From Rhabdobacter roseus (lineage in GTDB: Bacteria; Bacteroidota; Bacteroidia; Cytophagales; Spirosomataceae): a DNA stretch of 64,000 nt. Where the stretch lies: the NCBI RefSeq assembly GCF_014202275.1, contig NZ_JACHGF010000001.1, forward strand, positions 1 through 64,000, written 5' to 3'. The notes below the pieces were generated by a model that ran no database searches, was not told where the DNA came from, and saw only the letters and a list, made by a program, of their open reading frames with translations. Positions within the stretch are counted from its first letter, which is position 1, and the number at the start of each line of letters is the position of its first letter. The translations under genes and the position numbers were made by a program. This document shows positions 1-7,779 of this stretch, one piece after another.

Positions 1-410
1 AGAAACTCAAGCAGGTACCTCGACCAGCTCACGGCCACCGTAGCCGCTCCCAGGGCGTATTCCAGCACCAGATCCCAACCGATGATCCAGGCCACAAATT
101 CCCCCATGGTAGCGTAGGAATAGGTATAGGCACTGCCGGCAATGGGGATCATGGAAGCAAACTCCGCGTAGCAAAGGCCGGCAAAGGCACAACCCACGGC
201 GGCCAGTACGAACGAAATGGTGACAGCGGGCCCGGCGTGTTCGGCGGCAGCAATGCCCGTCAGCGAGAATAGTCCTGCTCCAATGATAGCTCCAATTCCC
301 AGCGCGACCAGGCTGGTGGCACTCAGTGAACGCTTCAGTTGATTCCCTTCGTCGGACGACTCCCGCATGAGCTTGTCCAGGGGTTTCTTGCTCCAGAGTT
401 GGTTTAACAT
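1..410 (-). CDS. APC-family amino acid permease, N-terminal part (cut by window edge)
   Basis: Read on the minus strand from the ATG at 410, the frame stays open to base 1 and gives about 136 residues. A hydrophilic N-terminus (MLNQLWSKKPLDKL) is followed by a first membrane segment with GIGAIIGAGLF, the glycine-rich unwound helix of the amino acid/polyamine/organocation superfamily, then further hydrophobic segments and the family-like stretch AGSAYTYSYATMGEF. The cationic-amino-acid-transporter (YfnA/CAT) branch is the likeliest. It would import amino acids across the inner membrane. The gene lies downstream of secDF on the same strand but is separated from it by a terminator hairpin, so it is probably its own unit. 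The C-terminal two thirds lie outside the window. Confidence 0.85.
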   Translation of the reverse strand, partial: MLNQLWSKKPLDKLMRESSDEGNQLKRSLSATSLVALGIGAIIGAGLFSLTGIAAAEHAGPAVTISFVLAAVGCAFAGLCYAEFASMIPIAGSAYTYSYATMGEFVAWIIGWDLVLEYALGAATVAVSWSRYLLEF

Positions 411-464
411 ACACAGAAGTTTAGGGCGGTAGCTTAGGCGGCTAAACGAATAAAGAGTACATGT

Positions 465-495
465 AAAAAGGGGAAAGTGTGCGCTTTCCCCTTTT
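465..495 (-). terminator. Rho-independent terminator after secDF
   Basis: Perfect stem CTTTCCCC/GGGGAAAG extended by A/T pairs, 6-nt loop. On the minus strand the stem runs directly into a T tract, so it fits termination of secDF, whose stop lies about 15 nt upstream. Confidence 0.75.
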
Positions 496-509
496 ATGCG
501 GCCGGTTGG

Positions 510-3488
510 TTAGGCCTTGGCTGTTTTACTTTTTTTGGCGGTTGCCACGGGCTCCACCGAGACCGGAGCAGCCAGCACTTCCTTCTTTTTCTCGCGCTGG
601 AGGGCATCCACTACCAGCGGCGCCGCAATAAACAGCGAAGAGTAGGTACCTACGATCACGCCAATGAGCATCGAGAATGTAAAGCCACGAAGTACCTCCC
701 CACCAAAGATAAAGAGTACGATAAGTACCATGATGGTGGTGGTACCCGTTACGGCCGTACGGCTGAGGGTGCTGTTCAGGGCGTTATTAATGATCGTCGG
801 AATGTTTTCCGTTTTGGCTTTACCATCGTTTAGGTACTCCCGAATCCGGTCAAAAATAACGACGGTATCGTTCATCGAATACCCCATGATGGTCAGAATG
901 GAACCAATGAAAGCCTGATCTACGTCCAGCGAAAAGGGTAACCAGCCGTTGAAGAGCGAAAAGATAGCCAGCAGGATGAATACGTCATTGACCAGCGCGG
1001 CTACGGCACCGTAGCTAAACGCCAGGCGACGGAACCGTATGAAGATATAGCCAAAGTTGACGGCCACGGCCAGCAAGACCGCCCAAATGGCCGAGATCAT
1101 GGTGTCGTAAGCGATGGTAGGCCCTACCTTATCCGTCCGGACGATAGTACCCTGGTTGCCTTGTACTTTCGAAACCGCTTCCATGATTTTGGCTTCGGCC
1201 TGGCGGTCGGCGTCCGGCGAAGTTTCGTCAATCAGGTAGGCCGTAGTGATTTTTACTTGGTCGAAGCCACCGTAGGTTTTTACTTCCGGGGTAGTACCCA
1301 GGGCTTCCGTGGCTGCCACGCGGACTTCATCCGTATTAACCGTCTTTTCAAAACGAACCACGTAGGACCTTCCTCCTTTGAAATCAATACCCAAGCCAAA
1401 GCCTTTGAAGATAAAGGAACCGATCCCGATGACGATAATGACCGACGACACCAGGTAGAACTTGCGACGCTGGGTCACAAAGTCGAAGTTGGTATCCTTG
1501 AACCAGTTCTTGGTTAGCTGGGTATAAAAAGTATAGGTCTTTCCTCGTTTGATCTGGGCTTCCAGGATCAGGCGCGTAATGAATATGGCCGTAAACAGCG
1601 AGGTAAGTAGCCCGATGATGAGCGTTGTAGCAAAGCCAAGTACCAGGCCGGTACCGAATATGAAGAGGATAATCCCCGTCAGCAGCGTCGTGACGTTGGA
1701 GTCAATAATGGCCGAAAGCGCATTCTTGAATCCGTCTCCGACAGCTTGGCTAAACGGCTTCCCAGCCTCCATTTCGGCCTTAATACCTTCGTAGATCAGT
1801 ACGTTGGCATCGACCGACATCCCGATAGTTAGGACAATACCGGCAATACCCGAGAGGGTAAGTACCGCTCCCAGCGAAGCCATGATCCCCATCAGGAAAA
1901 ACAAGTTGACAAACAAAGCGATGTCAGCCACCCAACCAGCCCGGCTGTAGTAGGTAACCATGAAGGCTACTACAATGAGCAGACCGATCATGGAAGACAG
2001 CAAACCTGCCGTGACGGCTTCCGAACCCAGCGTAGAACCAACCACCGCTTCCTCCACGATATTGGTGGGGGCGGGTAGTTTTCCGGCTTTCAGGACGTTG
2101 GCCATATCGCGGGTTTCGTCCACGGTGAAGCTGCCCGAAATGCTCGAGTTACCGTTTGGAATCTCTCCGTTGACCGTCGGGGCGGTATACACCAGGTTAT
2201 CCAGAATAATGGCTACCGGGCGGCCCACGTTATTGGCCGTTAGCGTACGCCATTTACGGGCTCCTTCGCCGTTCATACGCATTGTTACTTCCGGGCGTCC
2301 ACGATCGTCGTAGTCGTTGGTGGCGTCTACAATCACATCCCCTTCCAGCGGAGCCTGTCCGTTGGGTTTTTTGATAAAGTACAAAGGCAAGATCTGCTGG
2401 CCGTTGGTGGCGTCCATTCCTTTACGATCCCACATAAAGACCAGGTCGCCGGGGAACATTGAACGTACTTCCAGGCGGCGTAGTATTTCACCCGCCCGGG
2501 CGGTATCTTTTAGGTAAACGCCCAGTCCCTGGGGCAGAGGCACAAAGAGGTTCGTAAGGGCTGCCGTCTGAGCTGCCAGGGCCGACGTGTCGGCCTGTAC
2601 CGAGTCACTTTTCTGGGCCAACTGAGCTTCCAGGCTGCTGGTAGCGCTAGAGGCCGCCGTATCCGTGGTAGTTTGAGGGGTCGTAGGGGCGCTCAGTTTG
2701 GTAGCGGCTTCCTCGCGCGACAGGTACACTCCCAGTTGGTCAATGGCGGGGGCTACTTCATTAATGGTATATACTTCACAGAATTCCAGCTTAGCGGCTC
2801 CCGATAGCAGTCGGCGCACCCGCTCGGGGTTATCTACGCCGGGTAGTTCTACCAGGATCCGGTTGGTACCTGGCAAGCGTTGCAGGTTCGGGTTCGTCAC
2901 GCCAAACTTATCCACCCGTGCCTGAATGATTTTGAAAGCGCGGTCAATGGACCCTTCCACTTCGTCTTTGAGCAGACGAATGACTTCGGCGTCAGACGAA
3001 TTACTGTTTATTTTTCCGCGGTTGGCGCTGTTGGAAAATACACTCGCCAGGCGGGTGTTGGGTGCTACTTCTTTGTAAGCATCTACAAACAGGTTCACAA
3101 AGCTGCTTTGGCTACTTTTCTGGGCCTCTTCGGCTTTTTTCAGCGCTTGCTGAAATTGGGTACTTCGGGCATTGCCACCCGCCAGGCCCCGCACAATATC
3201 GGTAGCCGATACTTCCAGCACCACGTGCATACCACCCTGTAGATCAAGGCCTAGCCCCAGCTCGCGTTCCATTACTTCCTGCAGCGTGTGGCCCAGGTAC
3301 ACCTCTTCGCGCCAGAGCGAGTCGATGTAGCGTTGTTTTTTTGAAAAATCTACCTTGCCACTGGCATCGGTAGCGTAGGCTTCGGCATTTTGCTTGTGGT
3401 TGCGCGCCACAAACGTGAAAGACAGGTAGTAGATGCTGATCAAAGCAAGTACTACCGTAAAGGCTATTATTCCGGTTTTATTCCGCAT
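510..3488 (-). CDS. secDF: Fused protein translocase subunit SecDF
   Basis: 992-residue single chain with SecD followed by SecF, the usual Bacteroidota arrangement. It is an inner-membrane RND-type accessory of SecYEG that uses the proton gradient to pull proteins into the periplasm. A first membrane helix (about 7-27) precedes the SecD signature GLDLQGGMHVVLEV near residue 80. A Ser/Thr/Ala-rich low-complexity insertion lies around 265-310. The SecD membrane block contains the IGMSVDANVLIYE motif near 560. SecF begins with its own GIDFKGGRSYVVRFE signature near 690 and a second membrane block with GYSMNDTVVIFDRIRE near 890. The C-terminus is a short Lys/Ala-rich tail. Single gene with its own terminator downstream. 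Confidence 0.97.
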   Translation of the reverse strand: MRNKTGIIAFTVVLALISIYYLSFTFVARNHKQNAEAYATDASGKVDFSKKQRYIDSLWREEVYLGHTLQEVMERELGLGLDLQGGMHVVLEVSATDIVRGLAGGNARSTQFQQALKKAEEAQKSSQSSFVNLFVDAYKEVAPNTRLASVFSNSANRGKINSNSSDAEVIRLLKDEVEGSIDRAFKIIQARVDKFGVTNPNLQRLPGTNRILVELPGVDNPERVRRLLSGAAKLEFCEVYTINEVAPAIDQLGVYLSREEAATKLSAPTTPQTTTDTAASSATSSLEAQLAQKSDSVQADTSALAAQTAALTNLFVPLPQGLGVYLKDTARAGEILRRLEVRSMFPGDLVFMWDRKGMDATNGQQILPLYFIKKPNGQAPLEGDVIVDATNDYDDRGRPEVTMRMNGEGARKWRTLTANNVGRPVAIILDNLVYTAPTVNGEIPNGNSSISGSFTVDETRDMANVLKAGKLPAPTNIVEEAVVGSTLGSEAVTAGLLSSMIGLLIVVAFMVTYYSRAGWVADIALFVNLFFLMGIMASLGAVLTLSGIAGIVLTIGMSVDANVLIYEGIKAEMEAGKPFSQAVGDGFKNALSAIIDSNVTTLLTGIILFIFGTGLVLGFATTLIIGLLTSLFTAIFITRLILEAQIKRGKTYTFYTQLTKNWFKDTNFDFVTQRRKFYLVSSVIIVIGIGSFIFKGFGLGIDFKGGRSYVVRFEKTVNTDEVRVAATEALGTTPEVKTYGGFDQVKITTAYLIDETSPDADRQAEAKIMEAVSKVQGNQGTIVRTDKVGPTIAYDTMISAIWAVLLAVAVNFGYIFIRFRRLAFSYGAVAALVNDVFILLAIFSLFNGWLPFSLDVDQAFIGSILTIMGYSMNDTVVIFDRIREYLNDGKAKTENIPTIINNALNSTLSRTAVTGTTTIMVLIVLFIFGGEVLRGFTFSMLIGVIVGTYSSLFIAAPLVVDALQREKKKEVLAAPVSVEPVATAKKSKTAKA

Positions 3489-3606
3489 TTTTAAAATAGA
3501 TAAATAAATTTTACAGAAAATGAAGGAGGAGAGGGCTACGGATACTTAAATCCGGACCCACTTTTTTTCGAGAAAATAATACAAACAGTTTTCTCCTTAA
3601 ACAGAG

Positions 3607-3984
3607 CTAAGGAGCATTGATGGCGATATGATGGCCAAAAACCTTACGGAAGTAAGAAAAGAAATGGAAGAATTCGTGGAAACAAGCCGGTACGGTAGTA
3701 AGTACCTCAATAGCCCGCCAGCTAGGGGGCGGCAGTACATAGTACTGCTGGGAGAAGTCAAAGGAGGAAGCGGGCGTAACGACGGCATCTAGCGAGAGAG
3801 CGCTGACGTTAGCCTGCTCAGATTGTTTTTCGGGGGTAGCGGTACTTTTTTCCGTGGCGGGTACGCTACGGCTTTTTTCAGGAAGCACGGACCATGACTT
3901 TCCTCCCACGGCTACTACAAGCAGCAAGGTAGCTAGTAGCCAGCTAAGGGATTGGGTGATAGTTCGTTTTGCTTGTACAGTCAT
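3607..3984 (-). CDS. Small secreted or membrane-anchored hypothetical protein
   Basis: 125 residues from the ATG at 3984 (MTVQAKRTITQ). That start puts a hydrophobic segment (LSWLLATLLLVVAVGG, about 12-28) at the N-terminus as a signal peptide or anchor; a longer reading from 4116 would bury it and is less likely. The middle is polar and rich in Ser, Glu and Lys, and the C-terminal third is aromatic (HEFFHFFSYFRKVFGHH). No family recognised. It lies upstream of secDF on the same strand with about 118 nt between them. The real boundaries are uncertain and it could be lineage-specific. Confidence 0.5.
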   Translation of the reverse strand: MTVQAKRTITQSLSWLLATLLLVVAVGGKSWSVLPEKSRSVPATEKSTATPEKQSEQANVSALSLDAVVTPASSFDFSQQYYVLPPPSWRAIEVLTTVPACFHEFFHFFSYFRKVFGHHIAINAP

Positions 3985-4131
3985 GACAAAGTACTTCCTT
4001 TTCAAGCCGCAAAGATTACGCGAAAAAATTAGATAAACAAGTATTTTCCCTAGAACGATGGTATTATTGAAAGAGATATATAGATCATTCGGAGTTTGCT
4101 CAAAAAGTACCTTCAAAGTACTTTTAAAAAT

Positions 4132-4152
4132 TAGTATGCTTGCATAATACTA
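4132..4152. promoter_or_regulatory. Palindromic operator candidate upstream of marR
   Basis: TAGTATGC-TT-GCATA(A)TACTA, a near-perfect palindrome whose first 15 bases are identical to the palindrome at 35571-35588 ahead of the FadF-like operon. It covers the -33 element of the marR promoter, a position suited to repression by the regulator encoded just downstream. Assignment to MarR is inference. Confidence 0.55.
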
Positions 4153-4171
4153 TTCAATTTTAGTACATTTG
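4140..4171 (+). promoter_or_regulatory. Bacteroidota-type promoter of the marR-fadN unit
   Basis: TTG at 4140-4142, 21-nt spacer, TACATTTG at 4164-4171, matching the TTG/TAnnTTTG consensus. The marR ATG is 38 nt downstream. Confidence 0.65.
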
Positions 4172-4209
4172 TAGAAAGGGGTTCGAGACACCAAACCATA
4201 GCTAAGGGT

Positions 4210-4674
4210 ATGCGCAAAGAAAAAACGATTGATTTTCACATAAAATGGGCCTGGCACGCCATCTCCCGGATGTACAACGCCTACGCCGCGCAGTATGACA
4301 TGACCATGGCCGTTGGCTACGTGCTCCTCAACATCGATAGTGAGCAAGGTACCCCCGCTACCAAGATTGCCCCGCTGCTGGGTATGGAGCCCCGCAGCCT
4401 GGTCCGGATGCTCAAAAATCTGGAAGAACGCGGCCTCATTCGGCGACAGGTCTCGGTCGTTGATAAGCGCTTTGTGCGCATTATCCTGACCGACGAAGGC
4501 CGCGTGAAGCGGGAGCAGGCCCGCGAAGGTGTCATTACCTTCAACAACAACCTTCGGTCGAAAATTGACCCCGAAAAGCTGGCGGTATTTCTGGAAGTTA
4601 TTCAGGATATAAACCACCTGGTAGAAGAAGAAAACCAAAAATTGAAAGCCAGTGAGGGCGTAGAAGAGTTATAG
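4210..4674 (+). CDS. MarR-family transcriptional regulator
   Basis: 154 residues with the winged-helix MarR fold: a helical dimerisation N-terminus, HTH at about 52-75 (TKIAPLLGMEPRSLVRMLKNLEERGLI), then a wing with the typical D/E-x-R pattern (VVDKRFVRIILTDEGR) and C-terminal dimerisation helices. It lies 91 nt upstream of the FadN-type enzyme on the same strand, an arrangement that suggests it controls fatty-acid beta-oxidation, probably sensing an acyl-CoA. The palindrome over its own promoter, shared with the operon at 35647, points to autoregulation and a small regulon. Ligand and regulon are inference. Confidence 0.92.
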   Translation: MRKEKTIDFHIKWAWHAISRMYNAYAAQYDMTMAVGYVLLNIDSEQGTPATKIAPLLGMEPRSLVRMLKNLEERGLIRRQVSVVDKRFVRIILTDEGRVKREQAREGVITFNNNLRSKIDPEKLAVFLEVIQDINHLVEEENQKLKASEGVEEL

Positions 4675-4765
4675 AAGTAGGGAAGGCGAAAACAATAACA
4701 GCGGGCCATTCTCTATAAGGCACACCTATACGTAACGATCCTAAAAACCAACCAATTCCTTAACA

Positions 4766-7171
4766 ATGAACCGTACTATTCGAAAAGTAGCCGTACTGGG
4801 CTCCGGCATTATGGGCTCGCGCATTGCGTGCCATTTTGCCAATATTGGGGTAAATGTACTTTTGCTGGATATTGTTCCCAAAGAACCCAACGATACCGAA
4901 CAAGCCAAAGGATGGACCCTGGAGCATCCGGCGGTCCGAAACCGGATTGTCAACGAGTCGTTCCAAAGTACCCTTAAGGCCTCTCCCGCCGCGCTGTATA
5001 GGCCCTCGTTTGCGAGTCGGATCAAACTCGGCAACTTTGAGGATAACCTCAAAGAAATAAAAGACTACGACTGGATCATTGAGGTAGTGGTAGAGCGGCT
5101 GGACATCAAGAAAAGTCTTTTTGAAAAAGTAGAAGCCCTCCGCAAGCCAGGTACCTTGGTCACCTCCAATACCTCGGGTATTCCCATCAAGCTGATGTCT
5201 GAAGGCCGCAGCGACGACTTCCAGAAGCATTTTTGCGGAACGCACTTTTTCAATCCGCCGCGCTACCTGCGCCTGCTGGAGATCATCCCCGGCCCCCAAA
5301 CCGACCCCGCCGTGGTGGACTTCCTGATGCACTACGGGGATCTGTTCCTGGGCAAAACCACGGTACTTAGCAAGGATACGCCGGGCTTCATTGCCAACCG
5401 CCTGGGGATCTACGCCATGGTACAGACCATCCGGGCCGCCGAAGAGATAGGGCTCAGCGTGGAGGAGGTCGATAAGCTGACGGGCCCCGTCGTGGGGCGC
5501 CCCAAGTCAGGTACCTTTCGCCTTTCGGACGTTGTGGGGCTGGATACGACCTTTCACGTTGCCAAAAATCTGTACGAGTCGGGCGAGGGCACGGATGAGT
5601 CCCGCGAGGCTTTCGTAGCACCGGGCATCATGCAGGAGCTCTTCAATAAGAAGTGGTTGGGCGATAAAACCGGACAAGGTTTTTACAAAAAAGTAAAGGA
5701 CGAAAAGGGTAAGTCGGTGATTCTGGCGCTGGATTTCAAAACGATGGAGTACCGCCCCTCCGAAAAAGTAAAGTTTGCCACGCTGGACAGTACCAAGGCC
5801 ATCGACAACCTCAGCAAACGCTTCGGTACCTTGCTGGAAGGAAAAGACAAAGCCGGGGAGTTTTACCGGCAGACCTTCGCCGACAGTTTCCGCTACGCCA
5901 CCTTCCGGATTCCGGAAATTTCCGACGAGCTCTACCGCATCGACCAGGCCATTAGCGCGGGCTTTGGCTGGCAGCTGGGCCTCTTTGAAACCTGGGACGC
6001 CATTGGCCTTAAAAAGATGGTCGGCATCATGGAGGAGCTTGACAAAAAACCGGCCGCTTGGGTATACGACATGCTGGAAGCGGGGCACGAGTCTTTTTAT
6101 AAGGTTAAAGACGGCAAACGCCAGTACTACGACATCCCGAGCAAGTCGTACCAAGCCATACCGGGCCAGGAAAGCTTTATTATTTTGAGTAATCTATCCA
6201 ACCAGGTTGTTTGGAAAAACGCGGGCGCTACGCTGTATGACCTCGGCGACGGCATTCTGAACCTCGAGTTCCGCTCCAAGATGAATACCTTCGGGGCGGA
6301 GGTAATTGAAGGGGTACAAAAGAGCATCAGCCTGGCCGAAAAAGATTTTCAGGGACTGGTGATCGGCAACGAATCTACCGAGGCCTTTTCGGCGGGTGCC
6401 AACCTGGCCATGCTCTTCATGTTTGCGGTGGAGCAGGAGTTTGACGAAGTGAACCTCATGATTGCGCAGTTTCAGCAAACCATGATGCGCGCAAGGTACT
6501 CGTCGATCCCGGTGGTGGCGGCTCCGCATACGTTGACGCTCGGTGGTGGTTGCGAGCTCAACCTCCACGCCGACAAGGTAGTAGCCCACGCCGAGACCTA
6601 CATGGGCCTGGTGGAAGTAGGCGTAGGGCTGATCCCGGCCGGAGGAGGTACTAAGGAAATGGCCGCCCGCTGCTCGGATCTCTACCAATCGGGCGATCCC
6701 GAGCTTAACATTCTTCAAAATGCCTTCATGAATATAGCCCAGGCTAAGGTATCTGCCTCGGCGCACGAAGCGCTCAGCATGAACTACCTCCAGGCGAAAG
6801 ACGCCATCGTGCTCAACCGCAGCCGGCTCATTGCCGAGGCCAAGCAGGCGGCTTTGGAGCTAGCCGAAAATGGGTATACCCAACCGCTCCAACGCTCCGA
6901 CATCAAAGTACAGGGCAAAACCGGCATTGCGCTCTTTCAGGCGGGTATTGCCCAAATGCGCCTGGCCAACTACATCTCCGACCACGACGCCAAAATCGCT
7001 GGCAAGCTGGCTTACGTGATCTGCGGAGGCGACCTCAGCTACCCCCAAACCGTCACGGAACAGTACCTGCTTGACCTCGAGCGGGAAGCGTTCCTGTCGC
7101 TATGCGGAGAGAAGAAAACCCTCGAACGGATGCAAGGCCTGCTGACGGGCGGCAAACCGCCGAGAAACTAA
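4766..7171 (+). CDS. fadN: 3-hydroxyacyl-CoA dehydrogenase / enoyl-CoA hydratase (FadN-type)
   Basis: 801 residues. The N-terminus is an NAD-binding Rossmann fold (VAVLGSGIMGSRIA, about 8-21), followed by the 3-hydroxyacyl-CoA dehydrogenase helical domain (SNTSGIPI, GTHFFNPPRYLRLLEIIPG, KDTPGFIANRLG, VGRPKSG). The C-terminal half carries a crotonase-like domain with AFSAGANLAML and GGGCELNLHADKVV. This dehydrogenase-first order is that of B. subtilis FadN (YusL), not of FadB/FadJ. It would catalyse the hydration and second oxidation steps of beta-oxidation in the cytoplasm. MarR regulator directly upstream. The thiolase and acyl-CoA dehydrogenase usually found next to it are absent here. Symbol given by domain architecture. 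Confidence 0.9.
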   Translation: MNRTIRKVAVLGSGIMGSRIACHFANIGVNVLLLDIVPKEPNDTEQAKGWTLEHPAVRNRIVNESFQSTLKASPAALYRPSFASRIKLGNFEDNLKEIKDYDWIIEVVVERLDIKKSLFEKVEALRKPGTLVTSNTSGIPIKLMSEGRSDDFQKHFCGTHFFNPPRYLRLLEIIPGPQTDPAVVDFLMHYGDLFLGKTTVLSKDTPGFIANRLGIYAMVQTIRAAEEIGLSVEEVDKLTGPVVGRPKSGTFRLSDVVGLDTTFHVAKNLYESGEGTDESREAFVAPGIMQELFNKKWLGDKTGQGFYKKVKDEKGKSVILALDFKTMEYRPSEKVKFATLDSTKAIDNLSKRFGTLLEGKDKAGEFYRQTFADSFRYATFRIPEISDELYRIDQAISAGFGWQLGLFETWDAIGLKKMVGIMEELDKKPAAWVYDMLEAGHESFYKVKDGKRQYYDIPSKSYQAIPGQESFIILSNLSNQVVWKNAGATLYDLGDGILNLEFRSKMNTFGAEVIEGVQKSISLAEKDFQGLVIGNESTEAFSAGANLAMLFMFAVEQEFDEVNLMIAQFQQTMMRARYSSIPVVAAPHTLTLGGGCELNLHADKVVAHAETYMGLVEVGVGLIPAGGGTKEMAARCSDLYQSGDPELNILQNAFMNIAQAKVSASAHEALSMNYLQAKDAIVLNRSRLIAEAKQAALELAENGYTQPLQRSDIKVQGKTGIALFQAGIAQMRLANYISDHDAKIAGKLAYVICGGDLSYPQTVTEQYLLDLEREAFLSLCGEKKTLERMQGLLTGGKPPRN

Positions 7172-7296
7172 AAGCAGGTACTTGATAGCATACTACGCAG
7201 TGGGGCGGGTTTTTATACAAAGCCGTGCTCCACTGCTCCTGAACCAGGGCGCGCCCGGAAGAATAGCATCCAGTACCATTTAACGGCTTTTTTTAG

Positions 7297-7304
7297 TACT
7301 TTTG
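7297..7304 (+). promoter_or_regulatory. -7 element of the Rrf2 gene promoter
   Basis: TACTTTTG matches TAnnTTTG exactly and lies 39 nt before the ATG at 7344. No convincing TTG at -33. Confidence 0.45.
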
Positions 7305-7343
7305 GTAGATCTACGTACTAGAGAATTCCCCCGTCAACAAATT

Positions 7344-7772
7344 ATGATTTCAAAGAAAGCCAAATACGCTCTGAAAGCACTCAAGGTACTAGCCGAGCAG
7401 TACAACAAAGGGCCGGTACTTATCTCTTATATTGCGGAGAAGGAAAAAATCCCCAAGAAATTTCTGGAAGCCATTCTGCTTGACCTTCGTAACAACGGGG
7501 TACTTCAAAGCCAGAAAGGCAAGGGGGGCGGCTACATGCTTCGGCTTCCACCCGAAGAAGTGAAGTTCTCCAAGATCCTCCGCGTCATTGACGGGCCCAT
7601 TGCGCCCACGCTGTGCGTATCGCTGTACTTTTACGGAAAATGCGAGGACTGCGTCGATGAAGAAACCTGCAGCCTGCGCTTGGTGATGGAAAAATGGCGC
7701 GATGCCAACCTAGCCGTGCTGGACCAAACTACCCTACGCGACCTGATGCAGGCGCGCGGGGAGGAAGTGTAA
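7344..7772 (+). CDS. Rrf2-family transcriptional regulator
   Basis: 142 residues from the ATG at 7344 (MISKKAKYALKALKVLAEQY). This is the canonical N-terminus of the family; the 14-residue upstream extension would overlap the promoter. The winged HTH includes EKIPKKFLEAILLDLRNNGVLQSQKGKGGGY. The sensor region has cysteines in the pattern C-x8-C-x2-C-x5-C (from LCVSLYFYGKC to EETC), comparable in position to the Fe-S or redox cysteines of IscR/NsrR-type members, so a cluster or thiol switch is plausible. Targets are unknown. Its 3' end faces the convergent membrane glycosyltransferase gene only 7 nt away. Confidence 0.9.
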   Translation: MISKKAKYALKALKVLAEQYNKGPVLISYIAEKEKIPKKFLEAILLDLRNNGVLQSQKGKGGGYMLRLPPEEVKFSKILRVIDGPIAPTLCVSLYFYGKCEDCVDEETCSLRLVMEKWRDANLAVLDQTTLRDLMQARGEEV

Positions 7773-7779
7773 AAGGCTA

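Noticed and set aside
7-414. 135-codon frame over the permease
   Set aside because: It is the wrong frame; the adjacent frame from the ATG at 410 reads as a clear APC-family transporter.
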